From JAAGZL01 sp050291725 (GTDB lineage Bacteria > Pseudomonadota > Gammaproteobacteria > Chromatiales > Chromatiaceae), in assembly GCA_050291725.1 (NCBI GenBank), contig JBNKKH010000028.1:1-64000 (forward strand): a DNA stretch of 64,000 nucleotides. The letters are read 5' to 3'. The notes beneath the pieces are model-generated. The model saw only the letters and a list, made by a program, of their open reading frames with translations. It had not been told where the DNA came from and made no database searches. Every line of letters starts with the position of its first letter. Within the stretch, counting starts at the first letter, position 1. The translations under genes and the position numbers were made by a program. Shown one piece after another: positions 41,682-50,832 of this stretch.

Positions 41682-41971
41682 TTGTCACCCATCTTTTTCG
41701 GGTCATCCACAATCTGGTAGAACTCTTCGCTATCCCTAATCATTCCTAACTCGCTGCGGGCCCGCTCTTCGATAGCATCCAGACCTTTCTTCAGATCTTG
41801 CACATCAGCACGCAATGCGTTGTTGCGCTGACGCAGAGCTTCCAGCTCTCCCTTCTGCGTCTCAACCTGTTTACGCAGGGCATGTACCTCTGCCAAGCTG
41901 CCCTCTCCCACCCACAGGCGGTACTGAAGCAGCAACAGCAGAGCAACCAATATCCCAATTACTATGCGCAC
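41678..41971 (-). CDS. ftsB: Cell-division protein FtsB
   Basis: A 97-residue bitopic membrane protein of the FtsQLB complex that signals septal peptidoglycan synthesis. One N-terminal membrane helix (about 3-20) precedes a coiled coil (26-70, heptads in LRKQVETQKGELEALRQRNN) and a conserved ARSELGMIRDSEEFYQIV tail. It lies between eno and ispD as in E. coli. Confidence 0.93.
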   Translation of the reverse strand: MRIVIGILVALLLLLQYRLWVGEGSLAEVHALRKQVETQKGELEALRQRNNALRADVQDLKKGLDAIEERARSELGMIRDSEEFYQIVDDPKKMGDK

Positions 41972-42023
41972 ATCAATTTCCTATTGATACCGGCGCAAAG
42001 ATGCAAAGCAGACCCGAAAAACT

Positions 42024-43316
42024 CTAGCCCTTAACACCAGCAGGGAACGCTCCCATACCGGCATAAACTGCATCAGCGCCCAACTGATCTTCAATACGCA
42101 TCAGCTGGTTGTATTTTGCCACCCGGTCAGAACGACAAAGGGAGCCAGTCTTGATCTGGCCGGTATTGGCTGCCACCACCAGATCGGCAATTGTGGTGTC
42201 CTCGGTCTCTCCCGAACGGTGGGATACCACGGCAGAAAAACCGGCATCATGGGCCATATTGATGGCCTGCATAGTCTCGGTCAGGGTTCCGATCTGGTTG
42301 AACTTGATCAGAATAGAGTTGGCAATATTCTCATCAATACCACGCTGCAGAATCTTGGTATTGGTTACGAACAGATCGTCTCCCACCAGCTGCACCCGGT
42401 CTCCTAGTTTTTCGGTAAGCAGTTTCCACCCTTCCCAGTCGCTCTCATCCATGCCATCCTCAACAGAGATGATTGGATACTGGTCAACCAGAGCTGCTAG
42501 GTAGTCTACGAAACCAGCTGCATCAAACTTGCGCCCTTCGGATTCTAGATCATACATGCCGTATTTATAGAACTCGGAGCTAGCCACATCCAGACCCAGG
42601 TGCATATCACTACCCAGTTTGAACCCGGCCTTTTCAATGGCCTCCATAATCACCTCAATAGCGCCCTCGTTGGATGGCAGATCAGGCGCGAAACCACCCT
42701 CATCGCCCACCGCAGTATTTAGGCCACGCCCTTTCAGCACACTCTTTAGGGAGTGAAACACCTCGGCGCCATAGCGCACAGCCTCACGGATTGAGGTAGC
42801 ACCAGTAGGTAGAATCATGAACTCCTGAATATCTACGCTATTATCAGCATGAGCACCGCCGTTAATGATATTCATCATAGGCACCGGCATGCGATAGGGC
42901 CCGGAGGAGAGATAGCGATAGAGTGGTTGAGCACTCTCTTGGGCCGCAGCATGGGCAGCAGCCAGAGAGACGGCCAGCATGGCATTGGCTCCTAAACGAT
43001 CCTTATTCTCGGTTCCGTCCAGCTCGATCATTTTACGGTCAATAGCCTCCTGATCTGAGACCTCCATACCGCTAATGCTCTCATTCAGTTCACCAGCAAT
43101 ATTCGCCACAGCCTTCAATACGCCCTTACCCAGGTAGCGAGTCTTATCTCCGTCCCGCAGCTCTAAGGCCTCACGGGAACCGGTAGAAGCACCAGAAGGG
43201 GCCACAGCCCGGCCAATAGCACCGTCAGCTGTAATCACATCCGCCTCTACAGTTGGATTACCTCGTGAATCAAGAATCTCTCGACCGCGAATATCTACGA
43301 TTTCAGACATTTTCAT
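42024..43316 (-). CDS. eno: Enolase
   Basis: A 430-residue glycolytic enzyme converting 2-phosphoglycerate to phosphoenolpyruvate with magnesium; also a degradosome partner in gammaproteobacteria. The active-site segments NIINGGAHADNSVDIQEFM, VGDEGGFAPDLPSNEGAIE, VGDDLFVTN, ILIKFNQIGTLTET and SHRSGETEDTTIADLVV are complete. It lies 52 bp upstream of ftsB and 106 bp after kdsA. Confidence 0.98.
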   Translation of the reverse strand: MKMSEIVDIRGREILDSRGNPTVEADVITADGAIGRAVAPSGASTGSREALELRDGDKTRYLGKGVLKAVANIAGELNESISGMEVSDQEAIDRKMIELDGTENKDRLGANAMLAVSLAAAHAAAQESAQPLYRYLSSGPYRMPVPMMNIINGGAHADNSVDIQEFMILPTGATSIREAVRYGAEVFHSLKSVLKGRGLNTAVGDEGGFAPDLPSNEGAIEVIMEAIEKAGFKLGSDMHLGLDVASSEFYKYGMYDLESEGRKFDAAGFVDYLAALVDQYPIISVEDGMDESDWEGWKLLTEKLGDRVQLVGDDLFVTNTKILQRGIDENIANSILIKFNQIGTLTETMQAINMAHDAGFSAVVSHRSGETEDTTIADLVVAANTGQIKTGSLCRSDRVAKYNQLMRIEDQLGADAVYAGMGAFPAGVKG

Positions 43317-43422
43317 CTCCCGATGTCTCTCTGGGAACAGGGCTTAGCCTGTTATACCCAGATTATATTGATATGAAATAGTGTTGTTTTACCAGACCGG
43401 AAGCCGGTTGGCATCGAATTTT

Positions 43423-44241
43423 TTACTTCCCTTCTGGTTTTACCGCCTGATCCAATAGCAGTAGTGTCTGTAACAACTCCCGCATCTGGCCTAGGGGCCA
43501 GGAGTTAGGTCCATCGCACAGGGCTTTATCCGGGTCGGGGTGAGTCTCCATAAACAACCCGGCTATCCCCACCGCAACTGCGGCGCGTGCTAGCACCGGC
43601 ACAAACTCCCGCTGCCCACCAGAGCTTTTGCCCTGCCCACCTGGCAGCTGCACAGAATGGGTTGCATCGAACACCACTGGGCAGCCTGTCTCTTGCATAA
43701 TAGCTAGAGAGCGCATATCAGAGACCAGGTTGTTGTACCCAAAAGAGGCCCCACGCTCGCACACCATTATATTTTCGTTACCCGTAGCCTTAGCTTTAGC
43801 TACTACATTTTGCATATCCCAGGGAGCCAGAAATTGACCTTTTTTTATATTTACCGGCTTGCCGGTAGCAACTACGGAGTGGATAAAATTGGTCTGGCGA
43901 CAGAGAAAAGCTGGCGTCTGCAGAACATCCACCACATCTGCTATCTCATCCAGAGGGGAGTCATCATGCACATCGGTCAATACTGGAACACCGATCTCAT
44001 CCCGCACCCGCTGCAAAATACGCAACCCCTCCTCCACACCAGGACCGCGATAGCTGTCACCGGAAGATCTATTAGCCTTATCGTAGGATGACTTGAATAT
44101 AAAGGGGATACCCAGTTCCCCAGTAATCTCTTTGAGCTCCTGAGCAGCATCCAGAGTCAGCTTCTCATCCTCAATCACACAGGGACCGGCTATAAGAAAT
44201 AGCGGCTGGTCATGCCCTACTTCAAACTGGCAAAGTTTCAT
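43423..44241 (-). CDS. kdsA: 3-deoxy-D-manno-octulosonate 8-phosphate synthase
   Basis: A 272-residue enzyme that condenses phosphoenolpyruvate with arabinose 5-phosphate for lipopolysaccharide Kdo. KSSYDKANRSS, SYRGPGVEEG, VCERGASFGYNNLV and ETHPDPDKALCDGP are present. At the position where E. coli KdsA has Asn26 the sequence reads IAGPCVIE, with C21, the residue that binds metal in the Aquifex-type enzyme. A metal-dependent enzyme is therefore likely. It overlaps pyrG by four bases. Confidence 0.95.
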   Translation of the reverse strand: MKLCQFEVGHDQPLFLIAGPCVIEDEKLTLDAAQELKEITGELGIPFIFKSSYDKANRSSGDSYRGPGVEEGLRILQRVRDEIGVPVLTDVHDDSPLDEIADVVDVLQTPAFLCRQTNFIHSVVATGKPVNIKKGQFLAPWDMQNVVAKAKATGNENIMVCERGASFGYNNLVSDMRSLAIMQETGCPVVFDATHSVQLPGGQGKSSGGQREFVPVLARAAVAVGIAGLFMETHPDPDKALCDGPNSWPLGQMRELLQTLLLLDQAVKPEGK

Positions 44242-45887
44242 GCCTCTTCTGATACTCTACATAGTTTGCCCTGATACTCTAGGGCGGCTTTGACAAATCC
44301 AGTAAACAGGGGATGCCCATCTCTGGGGGTAGAGGTAAACTCAGGATGAAATTGAGAAGCGATAAACCAGGGATGCTCCGGAATCTCTATCATCTCCATC
44401 AGTCTGCCATCAACAGAGTGGCCACAAAATTTTAAGCCGGCCTGCTCTAGTTGTTCCAGATACTTATTATTGAACTCATAGCGATGACGGTGCCGCTCCT
44501 TAATAACAGCTTTTCCATACATTTCATAAGCTTGGCTATCCGCAACCAGACAGCACTCTTGAGCACCTAAGCGCATAGTCCCACCCAAATCAGAATCTTC
44601 ACTTCTGGTCTCGGTCTGGCCATCTGCATTCAGCCACTCGGTAATCAAGGCAATTACAGGATGCTCTGCTTGCTTATCAAATTCAGTGCTGTGCGCCCCT
44701 TTCAGACCAGCTACGTTGCGAGCATACTCTATCACCGCAACCTGCATACCGAGACAGATACCGAGGTATGGCACACCGTTCTCGCGGGCATACTTAACTG
44801 CGGCAATCTTGCCCTCAACCCCTCTGTCACCAAACCCTCCCGGTACCAGAATTGCGTCTACTTCATCCAGACAGCCAGTGCCGCTGGATTCAATTTCCTC
44901 TGAGTCTATGTAGATGATCTTTACCTTGGTCAGGGTGTGGATGCCAGCATGCACCAAGGCTTCGGTCAAACTTTTGTAGGCTTCGGTCAGATGCATGTAC
45001 TTACCGACCATGGCAACCTTAACTTCGCCTTCAGACTGCTCCAGCCCATCAACCACCTGGCGCCATTCGGTAAGATCTGCAGGGGGTACATCCAAATGAA
45101 ACTGTCGCACAACGATCTCATCCAGAGACTGTTCGTGCAGCAGCAGTGGAATGCGATATATATGATCTGCATCCGGAGCTGATATTACTGCTTCCTCAGC
45201 AACATTGGTGAAGAGCGAAATCTTGCGCCGCTCACCATCTGGCAGCGGATGATCGCTACGACAGAACAGAATATCCGGCTGGATACCGATGGATCTAAGC
45301 TCCTTCACCGAGTGCTGAGTCGGCTTGGTCTTAACTTCTCCAGCGGTCTTGATATATGGCACCAGGGTCAAGTGCATGAACATGGCGTTTTCATGCCCCA
45401 TCTCCACACCCATTTGACGTATGGCCTCAAGAAACGGTAGTGACTCAATATCACCTACGGTTCCGCCAATCTCAACCAGACAAACATCAGCATCATCTGC
45501 ACCCAGCAGCACGCTCTCTCTAATTTGGTTGGTAACATGGGGAATAACCTGAACTGTGCCGCCGAGATAGTCTCCGCGCCGCTCCTTGCGAATCACGCTG
45601 TCGTAGATTTGACCAGTAGTGAAGTTGTTGTTCTTCCCCATGGTGGTACGCACAAAACGTTCGTAATGACCGAGATCCAGATCGGTCTCGGCGCCATCAT
45701 CAGTTACGAACACTTCGCCATGTTGAAATGGACTCATAGTGCCTGGATCCACGTTGATATATGGATCCAGCTTGATCATGGTGACTTTGAGGCCCCGAGC
45801 CTCCAACAGTGCGGCTAGGGATGCTGATGCAATTCCTTTGCCCAGGGATGAGACTACACCGCCCGTAATAAATACAAATTTGCTCAT
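44238..45887 (-). CDS. pyrG: CTP synthase
   Basis: A 549-residue two-domain enzyme making CTP from UTP, ATP and glutamine. The synthase domain starts KFVFITGGVVSSLGKGIASA. The class-I glutaminase domain has GICLGMQ with the nucleophilic Cys and ends in the His-Glu of SQFHPEF. Overlap with kdsA by four bases gives the usual pyrG-kdsA-eno order. The 279-bp gap upstream (45888-46166) belongs mainly to the divergent FNR-like gene. Confidence 0.98.
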   Translation of the reverse strand: MSKFVFITGGVVSSLGKGIASASLAALLEARGLKVTMIKLDPYINVDPGTMSPFQHGEVFVTDDGAETDLDLGHYERFVRTTMGKNNNFTTGQIYDSVIRKERRGDYLGGTVQVIPHVTNQIRESVLLGADDADVCLVEIGGTVGDIESLPFLEAIRQMGVEMGHENAMFMHLTLVPYIKTAGEVKTKPTQHSVKELRSIGIQPDILFCRSDHPLPDGERRKISLFTNVAEEAVISAPDADHIYRIPLLLHEQSLDEIVVRQFHLDVPPADLTEWRQVVDGLEQSEGEVKVAMVGKYMHLTEAYKSLTEALVHAGIHTLTKVKIIYIDSEEIESSGTGCLDEVDAILVPGGFGDRGVEGKIAAVKYARENGVPYLGICLGMQVAVIEYARNVAGLKGAHSTEFDKQAEHPVIALITEWLNADGQTETRSEDSDLGGTMRLGAQECCLVADSQAYEMYGKAVIKERHRHRYEFNNKYLEQLEQAGLKFCGHSVDGRLMEMIEIPEHPWFIASQFHPEFTSTPRDGHPLFTGFVKAALEYQGKLCRVSEEA

Positions 45888-46106
45888 GGAACCTACTTAA
45901 TTTAGTTGTGAAAAACTTACTACTTGGACGGCATTACAAGTTACCAGAACGTAGCGACTTCTACAATGGAATATCTGTTCATAATCGTTTGCTGATATTT
46001 CTAAACAGATCTGATTACAGCAAGCATTACGGATGAAGTAACAATAAGTTTGATATACACATTAGAAACTCAAGCCCTAGTACTACCGCAAAAAGAGCGT
46101 TTTTTC

Positions 46107-46148
46107 TTGATCTGCGTCAATTAAAACTGCACAATGCGCCAATATTAC
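46107..46148 (+). promoter_or_regulatory. FNR/ANR box and -10 of the second FNR-like gene
   Basis: TTGATCTGCGTCAA at 46107-46120 matches 9 of 10 specified bases of the FNR/ANR consensus TTGAT-N4-ATCAA. A -10-like TATTAC lies at 46143-46148. A start near 46155 would put the box centre at about -41.5, the class II activator position. The GTG start is 46167. Confidence 0.7.
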
Positions 46149-46166
46149 CAATAGTAGGTCTGGGAT

Positions 46167-46925
46167 GTGAGTAAAAATAAGGTCGTTTGCATTGATAGAA
46201 AAAAACCACGTTGCGATGTCTGCAATGTGGCCTCAATAATCCTTCCTGAATGTCCAACAGAAGAGGAAATCAGGCTGTTTGAGGATATGTTGACCCACTG
46301 CTACCCGGTTCACCGAGGCGAATATTTGTTCCACGCTGGTGACACATTCAAAAGCCTATACGCGATAAAATCTGGCTCTATCAAGGCCTACACCAGAAAA
46401 GAGGCCGGCAATGATCAGATAACCGGTTTCTACCTATCTGGTGAGTTAATTGGATTGGATGCAATTGAGGACGCAGTGCACCACTGTACCGCCAAGGCCC
46501 TGGAAACCTCAGCTGTGTGTGAGATTCCGTTTGATCGCCTAGAAGATTTAAGCTCATCCATACCCAACCTGCAGCGCCGTCTGTACCGCCTGTTCAGCAA
46601 AGAGATACATCAGGACACCAATCTCCTTACTCTTCTGGGAAGCAAGAACGCCGAAGAGAGGCTTGCAGGATTTTTGCTGGACTTTTCCGACCGGTTTAAG
46701 AAACGCGGATTCTCTTCCACTGATTTCTATCTCAGCATGTCGCGCAACGACATTGGCAGCTATCTTGGACTAGCAGTAGAGACAGTAAGCCGTCTATTCA
46801 CCCGCTTCCATGATGAGGGCATCCTGCAGGTAGAACGCAAACATGTACAACTCAAGGATATGGATAGACTAAGGGAAATTTTTGGCAGCAGCGGCTATGA
46901 TAACGATCGAGAAAAACAGGCCTAA
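46167..46925 (+). CDS. FNR-like regulator with altered cysteine spacing
   Basis: A 252-residue CRP/FNR-family regulator, paralogous to the one at 32827. Cysteines are C8, C16, C19, C29 and C118 (SAVCEI). The N-terminal set is C16-x2-C19-x9-C29, not the x2/x5 spacing of classic FNR, so cluster binding may differ. The recognition helix GLAVETVSRLFTRF keeps the Glu and Arg that read TTGAT boxes. Its own promoter carries such a box. The start is GTG. Its stop overlaps the dnaQ stop tail to tail by four bases. Confidence 0.85.
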   Translation: MSKNKVVCIDRKKPRCDVCNVASIILPECPTEEEIRLFEDMLTHCYPVHRGEYLFHAGDTFKSLYAIKSGSIKAYTRKEAGNDQITGFYLSGELIGLDAIEDAVHHCTAKALETSAVCEIPFDRLEDLSSSIPNLQRRLYRLFSKEIHQDTNLLTLLGSKNAEERLAGFLLDFSDRFKKRGFSSTDFYLSMSRNDIGSYLGLAVETVSRLFTRFHDEGILQVERKHVQLKDMDRLREIFGSSGYDNDREKQA

Positions 46926-47638
46926 GAGCCCTTGTCACCGCGCCAGACACAACTCCCAGCCTTCTCCTGAATAGCATCAAGACGCCCATTGTGGGCAAGA
47001 AGCTCCTCTTCCCCAGCAGCCACTACCCTAAGAGCAGGACGATCCTGGGTTACCCGGCGTATTTCTGGTTTAGTAGCCCCATCCATCCCCGAAGCAAAGT
47101 TATCCAACATCAGCGCGGTCTGACCGCCAGTTAAGGCCAAATAGACATCAGATAGGATTTCGGCATCCAGCAGCGCTCCGTGTAACTCACGATGGCTATT
47201 GTCTATTTCATAACGTTTACATAGAGCATCCAGACTGTTGCGCTGCCCAGGATGCATCTTTTTCGCCAACACCAGGCTGTCAGTTATAGTGCAATATTGA
47301 GATAGCTTGTCCCATTCACCATCCAGCATGGAAAGCTCGGAATCAATGAACCCAACATCAAAGGGAGCGTTATGGATAATGAGTTCAGCACCAGTTACAT
47401 ATTCGATAAAGTCCTGGGCAATGTCGACAAAACGCGGCTTGTCTTCTAGAAACTCGTTGGTAATACCGTGCACATCCATGGCCGCTTCGTCTATTTCACG
47501 ATCTGGCTGCAGATATTGATGGAACTGGTTGCCAGTAAGGGCGCGATCCACCAACTCCACACATCCAATCTCAATAATCCTATGGCCGAGGTGTGCCTCC
47601 AGTCCGGTGGTTTCTGTATCTAATACTATCTGACGCAC
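46922..47638 (-). CDS. dnaQ: DNA polymerase III epsilon subunit
   Basis: The 3'-5' proofreading exonuclease, 238 residues. ExoI reads VLDTETTGL (Asp, Glu); ExoII is in IIHNAPFDVGFID; ExoIII is the HGALLDAEI segment with the catalytic His and Asp. The C-terminal region that binds the alpha subunit is present. It follows rnhA by 2 bp on the same strand, the conserved dnaQ-rnhA neighbourhood, here in tandem rather than divergent as in E. coli. Confidence 0.95.
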   Translation of the reverse strand: MRQIVLDTETTGLEAHLGHRIIEIGCVELVDRALTGNQFHQYLQPDREIDEAAMDVHGITNEFLEDKPRFVDIAQDFIEYVTGAELIIHNAPFDVGFIDSELSMLDGEWDKLSQYCTITDSLVLAKKMHPGQRNSLDALCKRYEIDNSHRELHGALLDAEILSDVYLALTGGQTALMLDNFASGMDGATKPEIRRVTQDRPALRVVAAGEEELLAHNGRLDAIQEKAGSCVWRGDKGS

Positions 47639-47640
47639 AC

Positions 47641-48093
47641 TTATGCCCCTGAGCTCTGCGCTAATTCATCGATACCTCTGTTAGCCAGGGCATCAGCCAA
47701 CTCATTATCGGGATGGCCACTGTGTCCTTTTACCCAATCCCAGACCACATCATGTTTTTTAGCTAACTCATCCAACTCTTGCCACAGATCACTATTCTTC
47801 ACAGGCTTTTTCGCAGCTGTACGCCAGCCGTTACGTTTCCAGTTATGAATCCACTCTGTGATCCCCTGCTTTACATATTTGGAGTCTGTGGTAACTCGCA
47901 CTGCAGCTGGTCTGGTCAACTGCTCCAGAGCCTCTATTACCGCCTTTAGCTCCATGCGATTATTGGTTGTATCATTATCTCCGCCATAGAGATGCTTCTC
48001 CTTGCCCTTGAAACGCATAACCGCACCCCAGCCACCGGGTCCAGGATTACCCCTGCACGCCCCATCGGTAAATATATCCACCCTATCTGTCAT
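47641..48093 (-). CDS. rnhA: Ribonuclease HI
   Basis: A 150-residue endonuclease cutting RNA in RNA-DNA hybrids. DIFTDGACRGNPGPGGWG carries the first Asp; the Glu is in NNRMELKAVIEAL; the next Asp is in VTTDSKYV; the last Asp region is GHPDNELADALA. The basic protrusion WIHNWKRNGWRTAAKKPVKN is intact. It lies 15 bp downstream of the methyltransferase gene. Confidence 0.97.
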   Translation of the reverse strand: MTDRVDIFTDGACRGNPGPGGWGAVMRFKGKEKHLYGGDNDTTNNRMELKAVIEALEQLTRPAAVRVTTDSKYVKQGITEWIHNWKRNGWRTAAKKPVKNSDLWQELDELAKKHDVVWDWVKGHSGHPDNELADALANRGIDELAQSSGA

Positions 48094-48108
48094 AATAAAT
48101 CTAGCTTG

Positions 48109-48873
48109 CTAACCTCTTGTTGTTGGTTCTAATAGCTTACCCCTTACTACCTTTGACCTCTTTTTCCAACTAGGTCTGACTGGAGTAAAGATGGTAACCC
48201 TCTTCACCGCCTGCACAACATAGCCAGCTGAAATCAACGAAAAGTATTTTGGATTAGCCTTTTCCAGGAACAGCAGCTTCTCCAGCATAGCTTCACTCTT
48301 CAGTGGCGGGCGGTACATTACCGGCTTTATTATCTCCACCCTGAAATTGAGCAACCGCAACCAGTCTTGCAGACGATACAACGAGATAAACTGCCCACAC
48401 CACGGAATCTTGCCTTTACGCTGCAGCAGGAGTTTATACAAACCCCAAACACTCCATGGATTGAAGCCAGAGATTATTATGCGCCCATCCGGAATTAATA
48501 TCCTCTCTGCTTCGCGTAAAACCTGATGCGGATTAGAGCTGAAATCCAGTGTATGGGGCAACAACACCGCATCTGCACTCTCTGTTGCTATAGGCAGTTG
48601 TGAAATATTAACCTGAGCATCCATCCTTACAGGATCTGAGCTTTTTTCCGCACCCAGCAGCAGACAGCTGCCTATTTTGCAATCATCCAAAACACCATCA
48701 AGACTTTGAGCCATCCCCAGCTGAATCAGATAGTAGCCAAAAAGCTTGGGAAGCAGCTCGTGCAGACACGCCTTCTCTTGCTCCAAATAGGCACGCCCTG
48801 GCTGTTGCCCAAACCACTCCCGCATACCTTTGGCAAGGTCTTGTTCTGATTGACAAAAGCGTTTTGTCGCCAT
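48109..48873 (-). CDS. SAM-dependent methyltransferase (YafS-like)
   Basis: A 254-residue class I methyltransferase-like protein. The post-I and core segments are visible (SADAVLLPHTLDFSSNPHQV, REAERILIPDGRIIISGFNP), but the usual glycine loop is poor (SCLLLGAEKSS), as in YafS proteins that neighbour rnhA. The substrate is unknown. It is followed by rnhA and dnaQ on the same strand and is divergent from mltD. Confidence 0.82.
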   Translation of the reverse strand: MATKRFCQSEQDLAKGMREWFGQQPGRAYLEQEKACLHELLPKLFGYYLIQLGMAQSLDGVLDDCKIGSCLLLGAEKSSDPVRMDAQVNISQLPIATESADAVLLPHTLDFSSNPHQVLREAERILIPDGRIIISGFNPWSVWGLYKLLLQRKGKIPWCGQFISLYRLQDWLRLLNFRVEIIKPVMYRPPLKSEAMLEKLLFLEKANPKYFSLISAGYVVQAVKRVTIFTPVRPSWKKRSKVVRGKLLEPTTRG

Positions 48874-49074
48874 AGCTATAAACAGGTATTCAGGTATCTT
48901 TTCTGTGAGTAAGAACCATAATACTCGTTAAAATAGCAAAATCCATCGCATGGGAATATAAATAAATTAAGACCACATAGTTCTTGCATGTAGAATGGAA
49001 ATAAATCGGGTTATTCAGTATAGTCTGCGCTCCGTGTCAAGCTTGGCCCAACAAATCTAACTATTAGCCAATAT

Positions 49075-50829
49075 ATGCAAATTAAGAATCTGTCAGCAAT
49101 TTTTCTCATTGTCACTGTTTCAATCTCTTTACCAGGATGTAATACCAACAACCCCATTATGGGAGATTTTAACCGGGGCTTAAGCTCCAACCTGTCTCCC
49201 TCCTCTGTTAACGAAATACTTAAAGTAACTAGCTCCGGTGAGTTAGACGATGAAACCGATACAACATCAGATATCGGCATTGAGAACGAAAGTAGCGGAG
49301 TCAGCGAGACTAGAGAGAAAAATTTAGAACAAAAAGAAGCTGAAGCCCAAGAACCCACCTCCATATACCTAAACAGTGATCAAAAACCTACACAAACCCA
49401 ATACAGAGATATATGGGCTAGGTTACGCAGCGGTTTCAAACTGTCTGATCCTGCGAATGAATTGACAACGCGACAGATAAACTTGCTGCAACAGTACAGA
49501 TCATATCTCGACAAAGTCCAGAAAAATGCCGAACCATATATACACTTCATATTGAATGAGGCGGAAAAACGTAATCTACCAACTGAGCTGGCCCTTTTGC
49601 CGGCTGTAGAGAGCACCTACCGACCATTTGCCTACTCCGGTGGCAGCGCAGCGGGGCTGTGGCAGTTTATCCCAGCTACTGGCCGCCATTTTAAGCTGAA
49701 ACAGAACTGGTGGTATGACGGCAGACGCGACATTGTGGAATCAACCCGTGCTGCATTTGACTATCTGGAAGCACTGGCCAAGCGCTTTGACGGTGATTGG
49801 GAGCTAGCACTGGCTGCCTATAACTGCGGTGCCGGATGCGTTAATCGGGCAATTAGACAGAATAAAGCTAAAGGCAAGCCGACCGATTACTGGTCGCTCC
49901 CACTGCCTAAGGAGACCAGGGTTTATGTCCCTAAACTTCTGGCCATAAGCAGCATAGTAAAAAACCCTGCTGAAGCTGAAATAAAGTTAAGAGAGATTCC
50001 TAACCAACCATTCTTTGCATCGGTGGATATCGGCTCCCAACTGGACATGGCACTGGCAGCAGATATGGCAGGTATAACCACAGATGAACTGTACCGTCTC
50101 AATCCAGGTATAAACCGCTGGGCCACCGCCCCAGATGGACCGCATAGGCTCAACCTACCTATTGCTAAGGTAGATGAATTTAAACAAAAGCTGTCTGAAC
50201 TGGATCCAAGCCAGCGTATCCATTGGAAGAGACATAAAATCAAAAGTGGTGACACCGTAAGCACCATTGCCCAACAGTATCAAACCACCGCGAAACTGAT
50301 CAGGCAGGCTAACAATCTTAAGGACAACAGCATCAGAGCCGGAAAATACCTGGTAATCCCCACTGCCACCAAATCACTGGAACACTACGCCCTCACCGCG
50401 GATAAACGCCAACAAGGCATTCAAAACAGAAAACGCAAAGGCAACAAGCTAATCCATATTGTGCAAGAAGGTGACAACTTTTGGGACCTATCTAGAGAGT
50501 ACAAGGTTAGCCATAAAAAACTAGCCAGATGGAACGGCATGGCACCGAAAGACACTTTAAAGCTAAAGCAAAAACTAGTGGTATGGGTAGACGATAAAAC
50601 ATTGAACAAACACAACCCCAAACTAGCAGCCATTATGGATGTCCGCCCCCCCAGCACCCGCAACACTGTGTATTATCGGGTGCACCAAGGAGACTCGCTC
50701 TCCACCATTGCCCATCGCTTTAAGGTCAAGGTGGCAGAACTAAAGAAGTGGAACAATCTTAGTGGCATACAGCTAAAGCCGGGGGAAAACCTAAAGCTAT
50801 TTGTCGATGCCTCATCCCAATCACACTAA
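49075..50829 (+). CDS. mltD: Membrane-bound lytic murein transglycosylase D
   Basis: A 584-residue outer-membrane lipoprotein (lipobox LPGC at about residue 21) that cleaves peptidoglycan. The transglycosylase domain spans about 160-290: ALLPAVESTYRPFAYSGGSA holds the catalytic Glu, followed by GLWQFIPATG and AAYNCGAGCV. Three LysM repeats follow, starting near KIKSGDTVSTIAQQY, VQEGDNFWDLSREY and VHQGDSLSTIAHRF. An acidic Ser/Glu-rich linker follows the lipobox. Only a weak ribosome site precedes the ATG. It converges on the DUF547 gene with a 3-bp gap. Confidence 0.93.
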   Translation: MQIKNLSAIFLIVTVSISLPGCNTNNPIMGDFNRGLSSNLSPSSVNEILKVTSSGELDDETDTTSDIGIENESSGVSETREKNLEQKEAEAQEPTSIYLNSDQKPTQTQYRDIWARLRSGFKLSDPANELTTRQINLLQQYRSYLDKVQKNAEPYIHFILNEAEKRNLPTELALLPAVESTYRPFAYSGGSAAGLWQFIPATGRHFKLKQNWWYDGRRDIVESTRAAFDYLEALAKRFDGDWELALAAYNCGAGCVNRAIRQNKAKGKPTDYWSLPLPKETRVYVPKLLAISSIVKNPAEAEIKLREIPNQPFFASVDIGSQLDMALAADMAGITTDELYRLNPGINRWATAPDGPHRLNLPIAKVDEFKQKLSELDPSQRIHWKRHKIKSGDTVSTIAQQYQTTAKLIRQANNLKDNSIRAGKYLVIPTATKSLEHYALTADKRQQGIQNRKRKGNKLIHIVQEGDNFWDLSREYKVSHKKLARWNGMAPKDTLKLKQKLVVWVDDKTLNKHNPKLAAIMDVRPPSTRNTVYYRVHQGDSLSTIAHRFKVKVAELKKWNNLSGIQLKPGENLKLFVDASSQSH

Positions 50830-50832
50830 GAG

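Noticed and set aside
43336..43408. Hairpins between kdsA and eno as a terminator
   Set aside because: Stems are only 5-6 bp and no T run follows on the minus strand, so termination is not supported.
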